64,000 nt of DNA from CAVTWH01 sp963738365. GTDB lineage: Bacteria; Actinomycetota; Actinomycetes; Mycobacteriales; Micromonosporaceae. Location of the stretch: the NCBI GenBank assembly GCA_963738365.1, contig CAVTWH010000004.1:165901-229900 (forward strand). Direction: 5' to 3'. Within the stretch, counting starts at the first letter, position 1; each line of letters opens with the position of its first letter. Positions 28,233-37,020 of this stretch are shown here, one piece after another. The position numbers and the translations under genes were made by a program. Below the pieces are notes generated by a model. The model was given only the letters and a program-made list of their open reading frames with translations, did no database searches and was not told where the DNA came from.

Positions 28233-29183
28233 TCACCCCTCGCTGTCGCGGCGGGCGCGGGCGCGGCGTTTGCCCTCGTGCATGGCCTGGACCCGGGCGA
28301 CCGGGATGGTGTGTCCCTGGGCGACCAGGTCGGCGGGTAGTTTCTGCGGCTCCGGCATGGCGGCCCACGGGTCGGCGTCGCCCAGCAGCGCGGTGGCGGT
28401 ACGGACAGTGAAGTCACCCGGCGCCACCCCGTCCAGGTCGGACCAGTCGACCGGGAAGGAGACCGGCACGCCGGGACGGGCGCGGGGACTGTAGACGGCC
28501 GCCACCGTGGCGCCGCCGGCCCGGGTGGCGTCCAGGAACACCTTGCCGCCCCGCTCGGTGAGCACGTACGCCGTGGTGGCCAGGTCGGGGTCGAGCGCCT
28601 CGGCGCGTACCGCGAGCGCCCGGGTGGCCGCCGCCACGTCGGCCACGTCGAGGTCGGGGACCAGCGGGACGAAGATGTGCAGGCCCTTGGCGCCGCTGGT
28701 CTTCACCGCCCCGGCCAGCCCGGCGTCGGCCAGCGCCCGGCGGACCAGCGCGGCGGCGGCCACCGCGCGGCGGAAGCTGTCGGTGCCCGCGGGCGGGTCG
28801 AGATCCATGATCAGGTGAGTGGTGTGCGCGCCCACCTGTAGCGCCGGGTGGAATTCGACGGCCCGCTGGTTGGCCAGCCAGAGCAGGGTGCGCCGGTCGT
28901 CGCAGACCGGGTAGGAGACCTCGCGGTGGGAGCGCTCGGCCCACACCGGGACGGTACGGATCCAGTCCGGGGCGTAGGCGGGCAGGTTTTTCTGCATGAA
29001 CGGCGGCTGGCCGGGGCGTGCCCGGATCACTGAGAGCGGGCGGTCGCGCAGCACCGGCAGCAGCCGGTCGCGGACCGCGTCGAGGTAGTCGACCAGGTCG
29101 CGCTTGGTCACCCCGGCGCCGTCGAACAGCTCCACGTCCAGGTGGGTCAGGCCCACCCCGTCCCTCGTCTCGTCTGCCGCCAT
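28233..29183 (-). CDS. ligD: LigD-type primase-polymerase (PolDom), stand-alone
   Basis: A 316-aa polymerase domain of the bacterial NHEJ protein LigD (archaeo-eukaryotic primase superfamily). Motifs seen: metal-binding HLIMDLDPP, SGAKGLHIFVP, the TAYVLTERGGKVFLD block and SFPVDWSDLD. There is no ligase or nuclease domain, so it is a separate PolDom protein, as often in actinomycetes. No ku gene is in this window. I chose ATG 29183 (MAADETRDG) over longer upstream frames. It is divergent from the gene at 29285. Confidence 0.87.
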   Translation of the reverse strand: MAADETRDGVGLTHLDVELFDGAGVTKRDLVDYLDAVRDRLLPVLRDRPLSVIRARPGQPPFMQKNLPAYAPDWIRTVPVWAERSHREVSYPVCDDRRTLLWLANQRAVEFHPALQVGAHTTHLIMDLDPPAGTDSFRRAVAAAALVRRALADAGLAGAVKTSGAKGLHIFVPLVPDLDVADVAAATRALAVRAEALDPDLATTAYVLTERGGKVFLDATRAGGATVAAVYSPRARPGVPVSFPVDWSDLDGVAPGDFTVRTATALLGDADPWAAMPEPQKLPADLVAQGHTIPVARVQAMHEGKRRARARRDSEG

Positions 29184-29284
29184 GGCTCCAGCCTGGCAGC
29201 AACCGGGCACTCTTGTGTGGACGGTAGGCGAATCGGTACGGTCGCCGTGCTCGGGGCGCGACACAGGGTAGCGGGGAGGATCCG

Positions 29285-30346
29285 ATGCGGCAGTCGACAC
29301 TGGCGCGGATCCTCGATGCCCTGCGCACGCTGGTGCGCCGGCCGGGCTGGCTGGTGCTGCTCACGGTCGGGCTGCTCGGCTCCGCCGCGCTGGTGGCCTA
29401 CGGCACCCTGCACACCGAGGAGGGCGTGGCCAACGCGGCGCTCAACCTGGGTACCGGCGGCCTCGGCGCGATCCTCACCGTAGCGATCATCGGTCCGGTG
29501 CTGCGCTACGTGCAGGAGGGCGCGGTCCGCGAGCACGACCGGCTGGACTACGCCTGGTTCACCGGCCAGGTGGCCACCGCGAGCCGGCAGGTGCAGATCC
29601 TCACCACCTTCTCCAACGTGCTGGACCACGCGGTCACCGACCGGTTCCTGCGGCACCTGCGGGCCGCCCTGGAGCGCGGCGCCCGGGTGGAGATCCTGCT
29701 GCTCAACCCGGGCTCGCTGGCGGTGGACGTGCGCCAGCAGGAGCTGGCCGGGGCGACCGTCCGGCTGAACGTGCAGCGCGAGATCATGCGTAACCTGCGT
29801 CGGTTGACGGCCTTCGCCGACGCCCTGGGCGAGTCGGAGCGCCGGCACTTCGAGGTGCGCCTCTACGACGCCGCCGCCTCGATCACCCTCTACCGCTGGG
29901 ACGACCGGGCGCTGGTGTCGTTCCTGCCGATCGGGCGCTTCTCCGAGTTCGGTGCCCAGCTGGAGGTGACCACCCGGTCGCCGCTGGGGGAGTTCCTGGA
30001 GCAGCGCTTCCGCGACCTGTGGGAGGGCACCGGCACGATCGGCATGGCCGAGTTCCTGAATATCACCATCACCCTGGTGGAGGACGAGAACAGCGCCCGC
30101 AGCTTCCGCAGCCGGTTCGTCGTACACCAGGACGTGTACTACGTGGTACACACCGAGGTGCTGGCGGCGATGGCCCGCCGGCCGGCCCGGCTGCTGGCGT
30201 TCCTGCGCGGTGACGCGGCGAGGATGCACGACCTGGTTATCGTGGATGGTCAGGATCCGGAGCTGCACGGGGCACTGGACGCCGCTTTCATGGAGAAATA
30301 CGACGCGCACGCACACGCCTTCGTCGGCCTGCGGCCGGCGGCCTGA
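29285..30346 (+). CDS. Membrane protein with PLD-like domain, unknown function
   Basis: A 353-aa protein with two N-terminal membrane helices (about residues 20-75, VLLTVGLLGSAALVAYG and ILTVAIIGPVL). The cytoplasmic domain resembles the phospholipase-D-like fold of DUF5919-type proteins (QVQILTTFSNVLDHAV, ARVEILLLNPGS), but I see no HKD catalytic motif, so it may sense or bind rather than cleave. The start is ATG 29285. It is 24 bp upstream of the Rossmann gene and probably forms an operon with the next two genes. Confidence 0.7.
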   Translation: MRQSTLARILDALRTLVRRPGWLVLLTVGLLGSAALVAYGTLHTEEGVANAALNLGTGGLGAILTVAIIGPVLRYVQEGAVREHDRLDYAWFTGQVATASRQVQILTTFSNVLDHAVTDRFLRHLRAALERGARVEILLLNPGSLAVDVRQQELAGATVRLNVQREIMRNLRRLTAFADALGESERRHFEVRLYDAAASITLYRWDDRALVSFLPIGRFSEFGAQLEVTTRSPLGEFLEQRFRDLWEGTGTIGMAEFLNITITLVEDENSARSFRSRFVVHQDVYYVVHTEVLAAMARRPARLLAFLRGDAARMHDLVIVDGQDPELHGALDAAFMEKYDAHAHAFVGLRPAA

Positions 30347-30370
30347 GTCCGCTGCGGCTCCGGTCGCCTG

Positions 30371-31438
30371 ATGGCGCGTCTGCTGGTCGTGGGTACCGGG
30401 TCGCTGGCCCGGGCCACCTGCGCGGCACTGTCCACAATGGACGGTGTGGGTGAGGTCACCGTGCTCGGCCGGGCCTGGCGGCGCAGCGTCGACGTCTGCG
30501 CGGTGGCCACGCTGGCGTCGGCCGCCGCGGGTCGGCGGGTGTCCTTCACGCCGGTGGTCGCGGCCCTGGACCGGCCCGACGAACTGGCCGGGGTGCTCGC
30601 CTCGGCGCGGCCGGACGTGCTGCTGGCGGTCGCCTCCAGCCAGTCGCCGTGGGAGCGGCTGACCGCCCCGTCGCCGTGGACCCGGCTGGTGCAGCGCGCC
30701 GGCTTCGGCCTGACCCTGGCGTTCCAGGCGGAGATCGCGCTGGCGGTGAGCCGGGCGGCGACCGCCGCGTGCCCCGGTGTGCCGGTGGTCAACGGCTGTT
30801 TCCCGGACGCGGTGAACCCGCTGCTGGCGCAGGCGGGCGCCGGGGTGCTCGCCGGGGTCGGCAACGTGGGGCTGCTGGCCACCGCGGCGCAGGCGGCGCT
30901 GGGCCGCACCGATGCGGCGGGGCTGGCGCTGCTGGGCCACCACCTGCACCTGTACGAGCCACCCGACCCGGCCCAGGAGGCGGTCCTGCTGGTCGACGGG
31001 GAGCCGCGCGCCGACGTGGCCGCGCTGCTGGCGGGGGTACGCGCGGCGGACCGTCCCGGGCTCAACACGGTGACCGGGGCGCTCGCCGCCCAGTTGCTGG
31101 TGGACCTGGCCACCGGGGCCAGCCGGGACACCCACCTGCCCGGCGTGGCCGGCCTGCCGGGCGGCTGGCCGGTGCGGGTGCACGGCGGCGGCGTGCAGTT
31201 GCGGCTGCCGGCGCAGTGGCCGCTGGCCCGGGCGCTGCCGGTGCAGCAGGCGTGGTCCCGGCTGGACGGGGTACTGGTGGGGGAGGGTCGGGTGGAGTTC
31301 GGCCCGGCCGCGCGGGCGGCGCTGGCACCGCTGCTGCCGGAGCTGGCGGCCGGCTTCGCGGTCGCCGACCTGGCCGCGGTGACCGGGGAACTCGGGCGCT
31401 TGCGGGACCGGCTACGGGCCGGCGAGGATAAGGGATGA
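30371..31438 (+). CDS. Rossmann-fold NAD(P)-binding protein, unknown function
   Basis: A 355-aa protein with a classical dinucleotide-binding N-terminus (RLLVVGTGSLARATCAALS), similar to saccharopine-dehydrogenase-like or cyclodeaminase-like oxidoreductases, and a second domain with GVPVVNGCFPDAVNPLLAQAG. The substrate is unknown. The stop overlaps the start of the next gene (ATGA at 31435-31438), so it is made together with the PLP-fold-like protein. The pairing recalls SbnA/SbnB-type enzyme couples that build unusual amino acids, but that is analogy only. Confidence 0.7.
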   Translation: MARLLVVGTGSLARATCAALSTMDGVGEVTVLGRAWRRSVDVCAVATLASAAAGRRVSFTPVVAALDRPDELAGVLASARPDVLLAVASSQSPWERLTAPSPWTRLVQRAGFGLTLAFQAEIALAVSRAATAACPGVPVVNGCFPDAVNPLLAQAGAGVLAGVGNVGLLATAAQAALGRTDAAGLALLGHHLHLYEPPDPAQEAVLLVDGEPRADVAALLAGVRAADRPGLNTVTGALAAQLLVDLATGASRDTHLPGVAGLPGGWPVRVHGGGVQLRLPAQWPLARALPVQQAWSRLDGVLVGEGRVEFGPAARAALAPLLPELAAGFAVADLAAVTGELGRLRDRLRAGEDKG

Positions 31439-32799
31439 TCATGGGCGACCGGGAGTACGCGGGCAATCTGCTGATCGACTTCTACCACCGGCTGCCCGAG
31501 GTGATCGCGGCGTGCGTGGCCGATCCCCGGCCGGTCGACGAGCCGGGCGCGTTCAGCCCCGGCTTCGCGCTACCGGCGCTGGACGACGCGCTGGCCCGGT
31601 TCTTCGCGGTGGCCGGTGCCCGCTGGCAGCCGGTCGGCGACTACGGCGGCCACCCGGTGACCCTGCTGGACCTGACCGGCAACCCCGGCACGGGCACCAC
31701 CAAGACGTACGCCTCACTGCTCATCGTGGCCCGCGCGGTAGCGCACATCCGGCGTACCGGGCGGCCGGTGCTGATCGTGACGCCGACCTCGGCCAACAAG
31801 GGCGTGGCGCTGCGCGACGCGGTGCTGCGCGCGATCGACTGCGGCCTGGTCGCCCCGGAGCAGCTGCGGGTGGCGGTGCTGGCGCCGCTGTCCGGCCGGG
31901 CGAAGCTGCGCGCCAGCCGGCTGTCCACCGACCCGGCGCTGCGCGCGCTGAACCCGATGCTGGTCTCCACCGCCAAGGAGCCGGAGGCGGTCAAGGCGCT
32001 GGCCCGCGACTTCGTCCGGGAGCACGCCGGGGGACTGGCCGCCCGACACGGCGTGGACACCTGGTTCTCCCTGGACCTGGCCAACTACCTGGTGGCCGAC
32101 GCGACCCGGGCGCTGTTCGAGCACCGGGCGGCGCCGGCCGACGCGCCGCGGGTGCACGCGCACGCGGTGTCGTCGGCCTTCGGGCTGCTCGGCTACCACG
32201 CGGGCCGGCGGCTGCTGGAGGACGCGGGCGAGGCCAGCCCGGCCACCCGGCCGGCCAGCCTGCTGGTGCAGCATCTGGCCACCCCGGACATGGTGCTGGC
32301 GCTGCGCTACGGGCCGGCGCCACAGGACTGGCGGATGCCGGCGTACCCGCTGGATCCGGCGACCGGCCTGTACCGGCGGGCCGGCGACGACCCGCGCTTC
32401 CCCGAGGTCACCTACGACCCGGCCGAGGTGCTGGACCCGACCTTCTACACGCACCGCCCGGCGACCTCGGCGGCGATGAACGAGATCATCGCCGGGTACG
32501 GCGGCGACGGGATCGTGGTGTCCCTGGCCGAGTGCGTGGCCCGCTACCCGTACCTGCGCTCCTGGCTCGGGGCGGCGCTGCCGGGCCTGCCGGCGGACCT
32601 GCGTACCCTGCGCGAGTGGTCGACGGTGATGGCGCTGACCGGGATGGCCGGCGCGGTGGACCGGGGCCTGCTGGCGCCGGGCCGCCAGATCGTCGTGCAC
32701 CACACCGGCTGCTACTCCGACGCGGACTTCGAACCGCTCTGCGGGGAGGCGGTGACCGAGGTCGCCGACATCGCCGGCATCGCGGAGGCGGTGGGCTGA
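31435..32799 (+). CDS. PLP-fold-type-II-like protein (DUF6002-like), unknown function
   Basis: A 454-aa protein resembling actinobacterial DUF6002 proteins. A segment LLDLTGNPGTGTTKTYASLL looks like the Lys-containing SFKD motif of threonine-synthase-like PLP enzymes, and VTPTSANKGVALRDAV sits where those enzymes have the phosphate/substrate loop SSGN. I therefore suspect a fold-type-II PLP enzyme, but this is inference from pattern. The start is ATG 31435; ATG 31441 is possible. Last gene of a three-gene operon. Confidence 0.65.
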   Translation: MIMGDREYAGNLLIDFYHRLPEVIAACVADPRPVDEPGAFSPGFALPALDDALARFFAVAGARWQPVGDYGGHPVTLLDLTGNPGTGTTKTYASLLIVARAVAHIRRTGRPVLIVTPTSANKGVALRDAVLRAIDCGLVAPEQLRVAVLAPLSGRAKLRASRLSTDPALRALNPMLVSTAKEPEAVKALARDFVREHAGGLAARHGVDTWFSLDLANYLVADATRALFEHRAAPADAPRVHAHAVSSAFGLLGYHAGRRLLEDAGEASPATRPASLLVQHLATPDMVLALRYGPAPQDWRMPAYPLDPATGLYRRAGDDPRFPEVTYDPAEVLDPTFYTHRPATSAAMNEIIAGYGGDGIVVSLAECVARYPYLRSWLGAALPGLPADLRTLREWSTVMALTGMAGAVDRGLLAPGRQIVVHHTGCYSDADFEPLCGEAVTEVADIAGIAEAVG

Positions 32800-32849
32800 G
32801 TTCTGCGCGCAGGTGCGCCGCCCGGTCGGCTGGCCAGGCGTGGCGCCGC

Positions 32850-32893
32850 TTGACGGCGGCCGGGCCGGGCCCTATGTTTAACGCATTCGTTAA
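32850..32893 (+). promoter_or_regulatory. Promoter and palindromic operator of the arsR-type gene
   Basis: -35 TTGACG (32850-32855), a 17-bp spacer and -10 TATGTT (32873-32878). A perfect palindrome TTAACG-CATT-CGTTAA (32878-32893) overlaps the -10 box and is a good autoregulatory ArsR operator candidate. Confidence 0.6.
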
Positions 32894-32914
32894 TTAACAG
32901 CAGGGCTAAGAAGC

Positions 32915-33259
32915 ATGACGACCGACCGGCTCAGTGTGATCTTCGCAGCGCTGGCCGACCCCACCCGCCGTGCCATCCTGGCCCGGCTGGCTGAGGGCGA
33001 CGCCACCGTCACCGAGCTGGCCGAACCGTTCCCGATCAGCCTGCCGGCCATCTCCCGCCACCTCAAAGTGCTCGAACAGGCCGGCCTGATCTCCCGGAGC
33101 CGTTCGGCGCAGTGGCGCTCCAGCACTCTCAACGCCGAACCGCTGCGCGAGGTGGTTGACTGGATGGAGCGCTACCGGCGGTTCTGGGACGTCAACTTCG
33201 CCCGTCTCGACGCACACCTCAAGCAGATGCAGCGGCCCGACAGCAGGGAACAGGACTAG
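32915..33259 (+). CDS. ArsR-family transcriptional regulator
   Basis: A 114-aa winged-helix repressor of the non-metal ArsR branch that accompanies AHSA1 genes: FAALADPTRRAILARLAEGD, then ISLPAISRHLKVLEQAGLISRS. No cysteine metal site is present. ATG 32915. It is followed after 4 bp by the AHSA1 gene, the standard two-gene arrangement. Confidence 0.9.
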   Translation: MTTDRLSVIFAALADPTRRAILARLAEGDATVTELAEPFPISLPAISRHLKVLEQAGLISRSRSAQWRSSTLNAEPLREVVDWMERYRRFWDVNFARLDAHLKQMQRPDSREQD

Positions 33260-33263
33260 CACC

Positions 33264-33698
33264 ATGCCGGAGAACGAACTGGTCATCACCCGCATCTTCG
33301 ACGCGCCCCGGGAGCTGGTGTGGCGGGCCTTCACCGACCCCGACGAGCTGTCCCAGTGGTTCGGGCCGGTGGGTTGGTCGGTGCCCCGCGACACGGTGGA
33401 GATGAAGGTCGCCGTCGGTGGGCACGAGCGGTTCACGATGGTCAACGACGCGGACCCGTCGCTCACCTCGCCGGTGAACGCGGTCTTCACCGAGGTGGTC
33501 GAGCAGGAGCTGCTGGTCGGCGCGGAAGAGCTGCCCGACGGCACGGTGCTGACCGTGCGGTTCGAGTTCTCCGAAGCCGATGGCGGCCGGACCCGGCTGG
33601 AGCTGCGGCAGAGTCCGTTCCCACCCGCGGGCATGGCTGGCGCCCGGGAAGGCTGGGGCAGCTCGTTCAGCAAGCTGGACGCGCTGCTGGCGGCCTGA
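33264..33698 (+). CDS. SRPBCC/AHSA1-domain protein
   Basis: A 144-aa START-like (Activator of Hsp90 ATPase homologue) protein: ITRIFDAPRELVWRAFTDPDEL at the start and EGWGSSFSKLDALLA at the end are typical. It probably binds a hydrophobic ligand in a deep pocket. It is encoded with the ArsR regulator. Its 3' end overlaps the convergent apbE gene by 32 bp (33667-33698). Confidence 0.88.
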   Translation: MPENELVITRIFDAPRELVWRAFTDPDELSQWFGPVGWSVPRDTVEMKVAVGGHERFTMVNDADPSLTSPVNAVFTEVVEQELLVGAEELPDGTVLTVRFEFSEADGGRTRLELRQSPFPPAGMAGAREGWGSSFSKLDALLAA

Positions 33699-34491
33699 CC
33701 GCACGCTCCGCGACGTCCCCGGCGACCGGCAGGCCCGGCGACCTGAAGGCCCGGCCGTCGTCGGTGACCGCCGCGGTGTGCAGGCCGGGGTGCACGGCTT
33801 CCAGCCGGGCCAGCCAGTCCAGCCCGGCCGGCCCCATGGCCAGCGCCGCGGTCGCGTAGGCGTCCGCGGTGCCCAGGTCGACCCCGGCGCAGCCGCCCAC
33901 GACGGTCACCGAGGCCAGCCCGGCGGCGGGTCGTCCGGTGTGCGGGTCGACCACGTGGGTACCCCTGGCGTAGCTGCCCGAGGTGGCCACCACCAGGTCC
34001 GCCCCGGTCACCACCCAGGCCACCGCGTCGGGCCGGAACGGGTGCTGGATGCCGATGCGCCACAGCCGCTCGGGCGCCGGGCGGCCCCGGGCCACCAGGT
34101 CGCCCCCCGCGTTGACCTGGTGGTTGCCGACCCCGGCCGCGACCAGCGCGTCGGAGGCGCGCTGCACCGCCCAGCCCTTGACGTACCCGGACGGGTCCAG
34201 CGCGCCGGTGGCGTAGACGTCGAAGTAGCCGTCGGTGTCGCGCCACAGCTGTGCGCAGCGCTCCAGCACGCCGGCCAGCTCGTCGTCCAGCCCGGCCAGC
34301 GGCGCGCCGGCCGCCAGCCGGCACACGTCGGAGTCGGGACGGTAGGTGGAGAAGACCGCGTCCACCCGGCGCAGCCAGGCGTACACCTGGTCGGCCAGCG
34401 GTTCCAGGTCGGCCGTGGGGACAGGTTCGGCCAGGTGCAGGGTGACCGGCATGCCCATCACCTGCTCCACCCGGTGCAGGCCGGTGCTCAT
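33667..34491 (-). CDS. apbE: FAD:protein FMN transferase
   Basis: Transfers FMN from FAD to a threonine of a target protein. The 274-aa protein shows the ApbE motifs DPSGYVKGWAVQRA, VNAGGDLVARG, THVVDPHTGRP and DAYATAALAMG. The start ATG 34491 overlaps the stop of the gene for its likely target, the FMN-binding protein. No signal peptide is apparent. Confidence 0.92.
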   Translation of the reverse strand: MSTGLHRVEQVMGMPVTLHLAEPVPTADLEPLADQVYAWLRRVDAVFSTYRPDSDVCRLAAGAPLAGLDDELAGVLERCAQLWRDTDGYFDVYATGALDPSGYVKGWAVQRASDALVAAGVGNHQVNAGGDLVARGRPAPERLWRIGIQHPFRPDAVAWVVTGADLVVATSGSYARGTHVVDPHTGRPAAGLASVTVVGGCAGVDLGTADAYATAALAMGPAGLDWLARLEAVHPGLHTAAVTDDGRAFRSPGLPVAGDVAERAVRPPAARPAC

Positions 34492-34985
34492 GAGCGGAAG
34501 TGCGCCGCGTCCAGCGCCGCCTGCAGCGAGCGCCTGTACCCGTCGCTGGTCACGGTGGCCCCGCTCACCCCGTCGATGTCGGCCGACTGGGCGGAGAGCA
34601 CCTCTTCGCGCAGCTGCGGCAGGGCATAGGAGTTGATCTCCCGGTCCTCCCGGTTGCCGTTCGGCTGCTGCAGCACGGTGACCTCGGTGATCTTGCCGCC
34701 GGTGATGGTCACCTGGACCTGCACCGGACCCCACCGGGTCTGCGCGGCGGACCCGTTGACCACCAGAGCGCCGCTGTCGGCCGCGGAGCCGCTGGTCGAG
34801 CCGCTGCCGGCGGAGCCGGTCGGGGTCGGGGCGGCGCCGGCCGCCGGGGAGGAGACGATGCCGGCGCCGCTGCCGGTACCCGCCACCGCGTTGCCGTTGC
34901 CCGGTCCGGAGGTGCTGGTGCGGTAGCTGAACAGCAGCACCAGGACCGCCACCGTGCTGATGAACCAGAGCGTGATCCGTCGCAT
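34488..34985 (-). CDS. Extracytoplasmic FMN-binding domain protein
   Basis: A 165-aa protein with an N-terminal membrane anchor (LWFISTVAVLVLLFSY), a Ser/Gly/Pro linker and a C-terminal FMN-binding domain. The motif DGVSGATVTSDGY contains the threonine (about residue 144) to which ApbE attaches FMN in this family. It is flanked by the apbE and ferric-reductase-like genes, so it probably carries electrons outside the membrane. Confidence 0.9.
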   Translation of the reverse strand: MRRITLWFISTVAVLVLLFSYRTSTSGPGNGNAVAGTGSGAGIVSSPAAGAAPTPTGSAGSGSTSGSAADSGALVVNGSAAQTRWGPVQVQVTITGGKITEVTVLQQPNGNREDREINSYALPQLREEVLSAQSADIDGVSGATVTSDGYRRSLQAALDAAHFRS

Positions 34986-34994
34986 CGTGCCCCC

Positions 34995-36368
34995 CTACCA
35001 GGCGAACTGTTCGGTGTGCAGCTGCTGCTCGGGCACGCCGAGGGCGCGGGCGGCGCGCAGCACGGCGGCCATCCACAGCGGTGGACCGCACACGTAGACG
35101 TCGGTGCGGCGCAGGTCGGGGGCCAGCCGGTGGAGCAGGTCGACGTCCCGGCCGGCGCCGGCCGGCGCCCAGGAGTCGGCGTCGGCCCGGGGGCCGGGCA
35201 GCAGGAACAGCCGGATGCCGCGCTGCCGGGCCAGCCGGTCCAGCTCGTCGCGGAAGGTGAAGTCGGCCGCGGTGCGGGCCCGGTAGATCAGCGTGGCGTG
35301 CCCGGGCCGGTAGCGCAGCTCCTCCAGCAGGGCGCGCAGCGGCGTCACGCCGATCCCGCTGGCCAGCATGGTCACCGCGGCTGCCCGGCGGCGCTGGCCG
35401 GTCAGCGCGCCGTACGGGCCCTCGATCAGCACCCGGGTACCGGGACGCAGGTGCCGGACGAGCGCCGAGTCGTCGCCCAACTCCTTGACGGTGATCCGCA
35501 GCCGGTCCCGGCGCGGCGCGGCGGACAGCGAGTAGGGGTGCGCCCTGCTCCACGTCGGCCCGGTCAGGAACCGCCAGTGGAAGAACTGCCCGGCCCGCAG
35601 CGGCAGCCGGTCCAGCGCCCGGCCGGCCAGCCACACCGACCACACCCCGGGGCTCTCCGGCACCACCCGCTCGACCCGCAGCCCGTGCCGGGCGCTGCGG
35701 TAGAGCGGCAGGCCGAGCCGGTAGGCCAGGATGGCGCCGGCCGCCGCGGCGTAGATCGTCCACCAGTAGGCGGTGGCCCAGCCGGAGGCCGTGAAGTCGG
35801 CTCCGGTCCACAGCTCGTGCGGGATGGCCAGCCCGACGCCCAGGTAGGCGTAGAGGTGCAGCAGGTGCCAGGACTCGTAGCGCAGTCTCCGCCGGGCCAG
35901 CCGGATCGAGGTGACGGCGACCATGACCAGGGCCACCGTGGCGGCCAGCGCCAGCAGCATGCCCGGGTAGGTGATGATCAGGTCCCAGAACTCGCGCAGC
36001 ACGCCGGTATGCGCCTGGGCGGCGTAGCCGAGTGTGATCAGCAGCACGTGGGCGAGCACCAGGTCGAACGAGGTGAAGCCGACCAGCCGGTGCCAGCGGG
36101 CCAGGCTGTCCCGGCCGTAGCTGCGCTCGACGGCCGGGATGCGGGCCATCAGCAGCACCTGGATGAGCAGCAGGTCGGCGCTGACCAGCCCGGTCAGCCG
36201 ACCGAGGCTGGTGAGCGCGCCGCCGGTGCCCTGTGTCAGCTGCTGCAGCCCCTGCCCGTGTACCCACAGCGCCGCCACCACCAGCACGGTGCCGGCGGTG
36301 ACGGTCCCGATCAGGTCCGGCCACCAGGAGCGGCGGGCGGTGACGGCTGGCGCGGTGACGACGGTCAT
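34995..36368 (-). CDS. Ferric-reductase-like transmembrane flavocytochrome
   Basis: A 457-aa protein. The N-terminal half has about six helices with paired heme-ligand histidines (WHRLVGFTSFDLVLAHV, then ESWHLLHLYAYLGVGLAIPH). The C-terminal half is a ferredoxin-reductase module with the FAD motif HPYSLSAAP and the NAD(P) motif ASGIGVTPLRALLEEL. It would move electrons from cytoplasmic NAD(P)H across the membrane to the FMN-binding protein. ATG 36368 (MTVVTAPAV) is chosen; there is no strong Shine-Dalgarno. It is the first gene of the operon. Confidence 0.9.
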   Translation of the reverse strand: MTVVTAPAVTARRSWWPDLIGTVTAGTVLVVAALWVHGQGLQQLTQGTGGALTSLGRLTGLVSADLLLIQVLLMARIPAVERSYGRDSLARWHRLVGFTSFDLVLAHVLLITLGYAAQAHTGVLREFWDLIITYPGMLLALAATVALVMVAVTSIRLARRRLRYESWHLLHLYAYLGVGLAIPHELWTGADFTASGWATAYWWTIYAAAAGAILAYRLGLPLYRSARHGLRVERVVPESPGVWSVWLAGRALDRLPLRAGQFFHWRFLTGPTWSRAHPYSLSAAPRRDRLRITVKELGDDSALVRHLRPGTRVLIEGPYGALTGQRRRAAAVTMLASGIGVTPLRALLEELRYRPGHATLIYRARTAADFTFRDELDRLARQRGIRLFLLPGPRADADSWAPAGAGRDVDLLHRLAPDLRRTDVYVCGPPLWMAAVLRAARALGVPEQQLHTEQFAW

Positions 36369-36442
36369 GACAGCAATTCTGGGAAGGACATCTTGGTGAT
36401 CTCTTACGGTCGGCTGTGCGCCGCCTGTGAGGGCAGCCGGCG

Positions 36443-36781
36443 TCAGGGCGCTGTGTCCCGGAAGGTGCGCAGCTGGGTGAGGCGTCCGTCGGCCACCGAG
36501 AACAGCCAGACCAGCCGGCTGCCGGCGGCCGGGTCGGCCGTCGTGGTGGCCGCCCCGACCACGGCCACCCGGTCGGCGTCGCCGAGGACCGCGTCGATCC
36601 GGAACCACAGCCGTGGCCGGGCAGCCCGGACCGCTCGGACGGTCTGCGCCACCGCTTCGGGCGTACCCACCTCGGGGTGGGCATGGTCGACCCAGGTCGG
36701 GGCGAGGATCTCGGCCACCCGGGCGGTCTGCCCGCTGTTCCACATGTCGAAGTACGCGCTGGCCAGCGCCGTGGAGTCCAT
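36443..36781 (-). CDS. SnoaL-like/NTF2-fold protein
   Basis: A 112-aa small cone-fold protein (LASAYFDMWNSGQTARVAEIL, then WVDHAHPEVGTPEAVAQTV). The family includes polyketide cyclases and many ligand-binding proteins; no specific role can be assigned. The start is ATG 36781. It is separated from the ferric-reductase gene by 74 bp and may be transcribed ahead of it. Confidence 0.78.
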   Translation of the reverse strand: MDSTALASAYFDMWNSGQTARVAEILAPTWVDHAHPEVGTPEAVAQTVRAVRAARPRLWFRIDAVLGDADRVAVVGAATTTADPAAGSRLVWLFSVADGRLTQLRTFRDTAP

Positions 36782-36911
36782 GGTGGCCGAGGATAGGCCG
36801 GCGGACCGGGCGGCGTCCGGCCCGGACGGCTGATCACAGGCCGGCAACCCGGCCGTAATTGCTGAGAAACGACCCGGCGGTCTACTGTTCCCGACCCGCC
36901 GCGCTCCGGCG

Positions 36912-37020
36912 GGGCGCGCCTAGGGTTCCGCCGCGATCGCGGGTCTGGTCCGAGAGGTGCAGGTCATCCGGCCCAGCGCCGGTCCGGATGGCTCCACGGC
37001 GGGACAAAAGCCCGGGAGAC
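36912..37020 (+). ncRNA. Guanidine-I (ykkC) riboswitch
   Basis: The conserved blocks of the ykkC/guanidine-I aptamer are present in order: CTAGGGTTCCG (36920-36930), GGTCTGGTCCGAGAG (36942-36956) and ACGGCGGGACAAAAGCCC (36996-37013) followed by GGGAGA. They lie in the leader of a ureohydrolase gene and a three-gene importer. Known members of the class bind free guanidinium and switch expression on. Confidence 0.93.
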
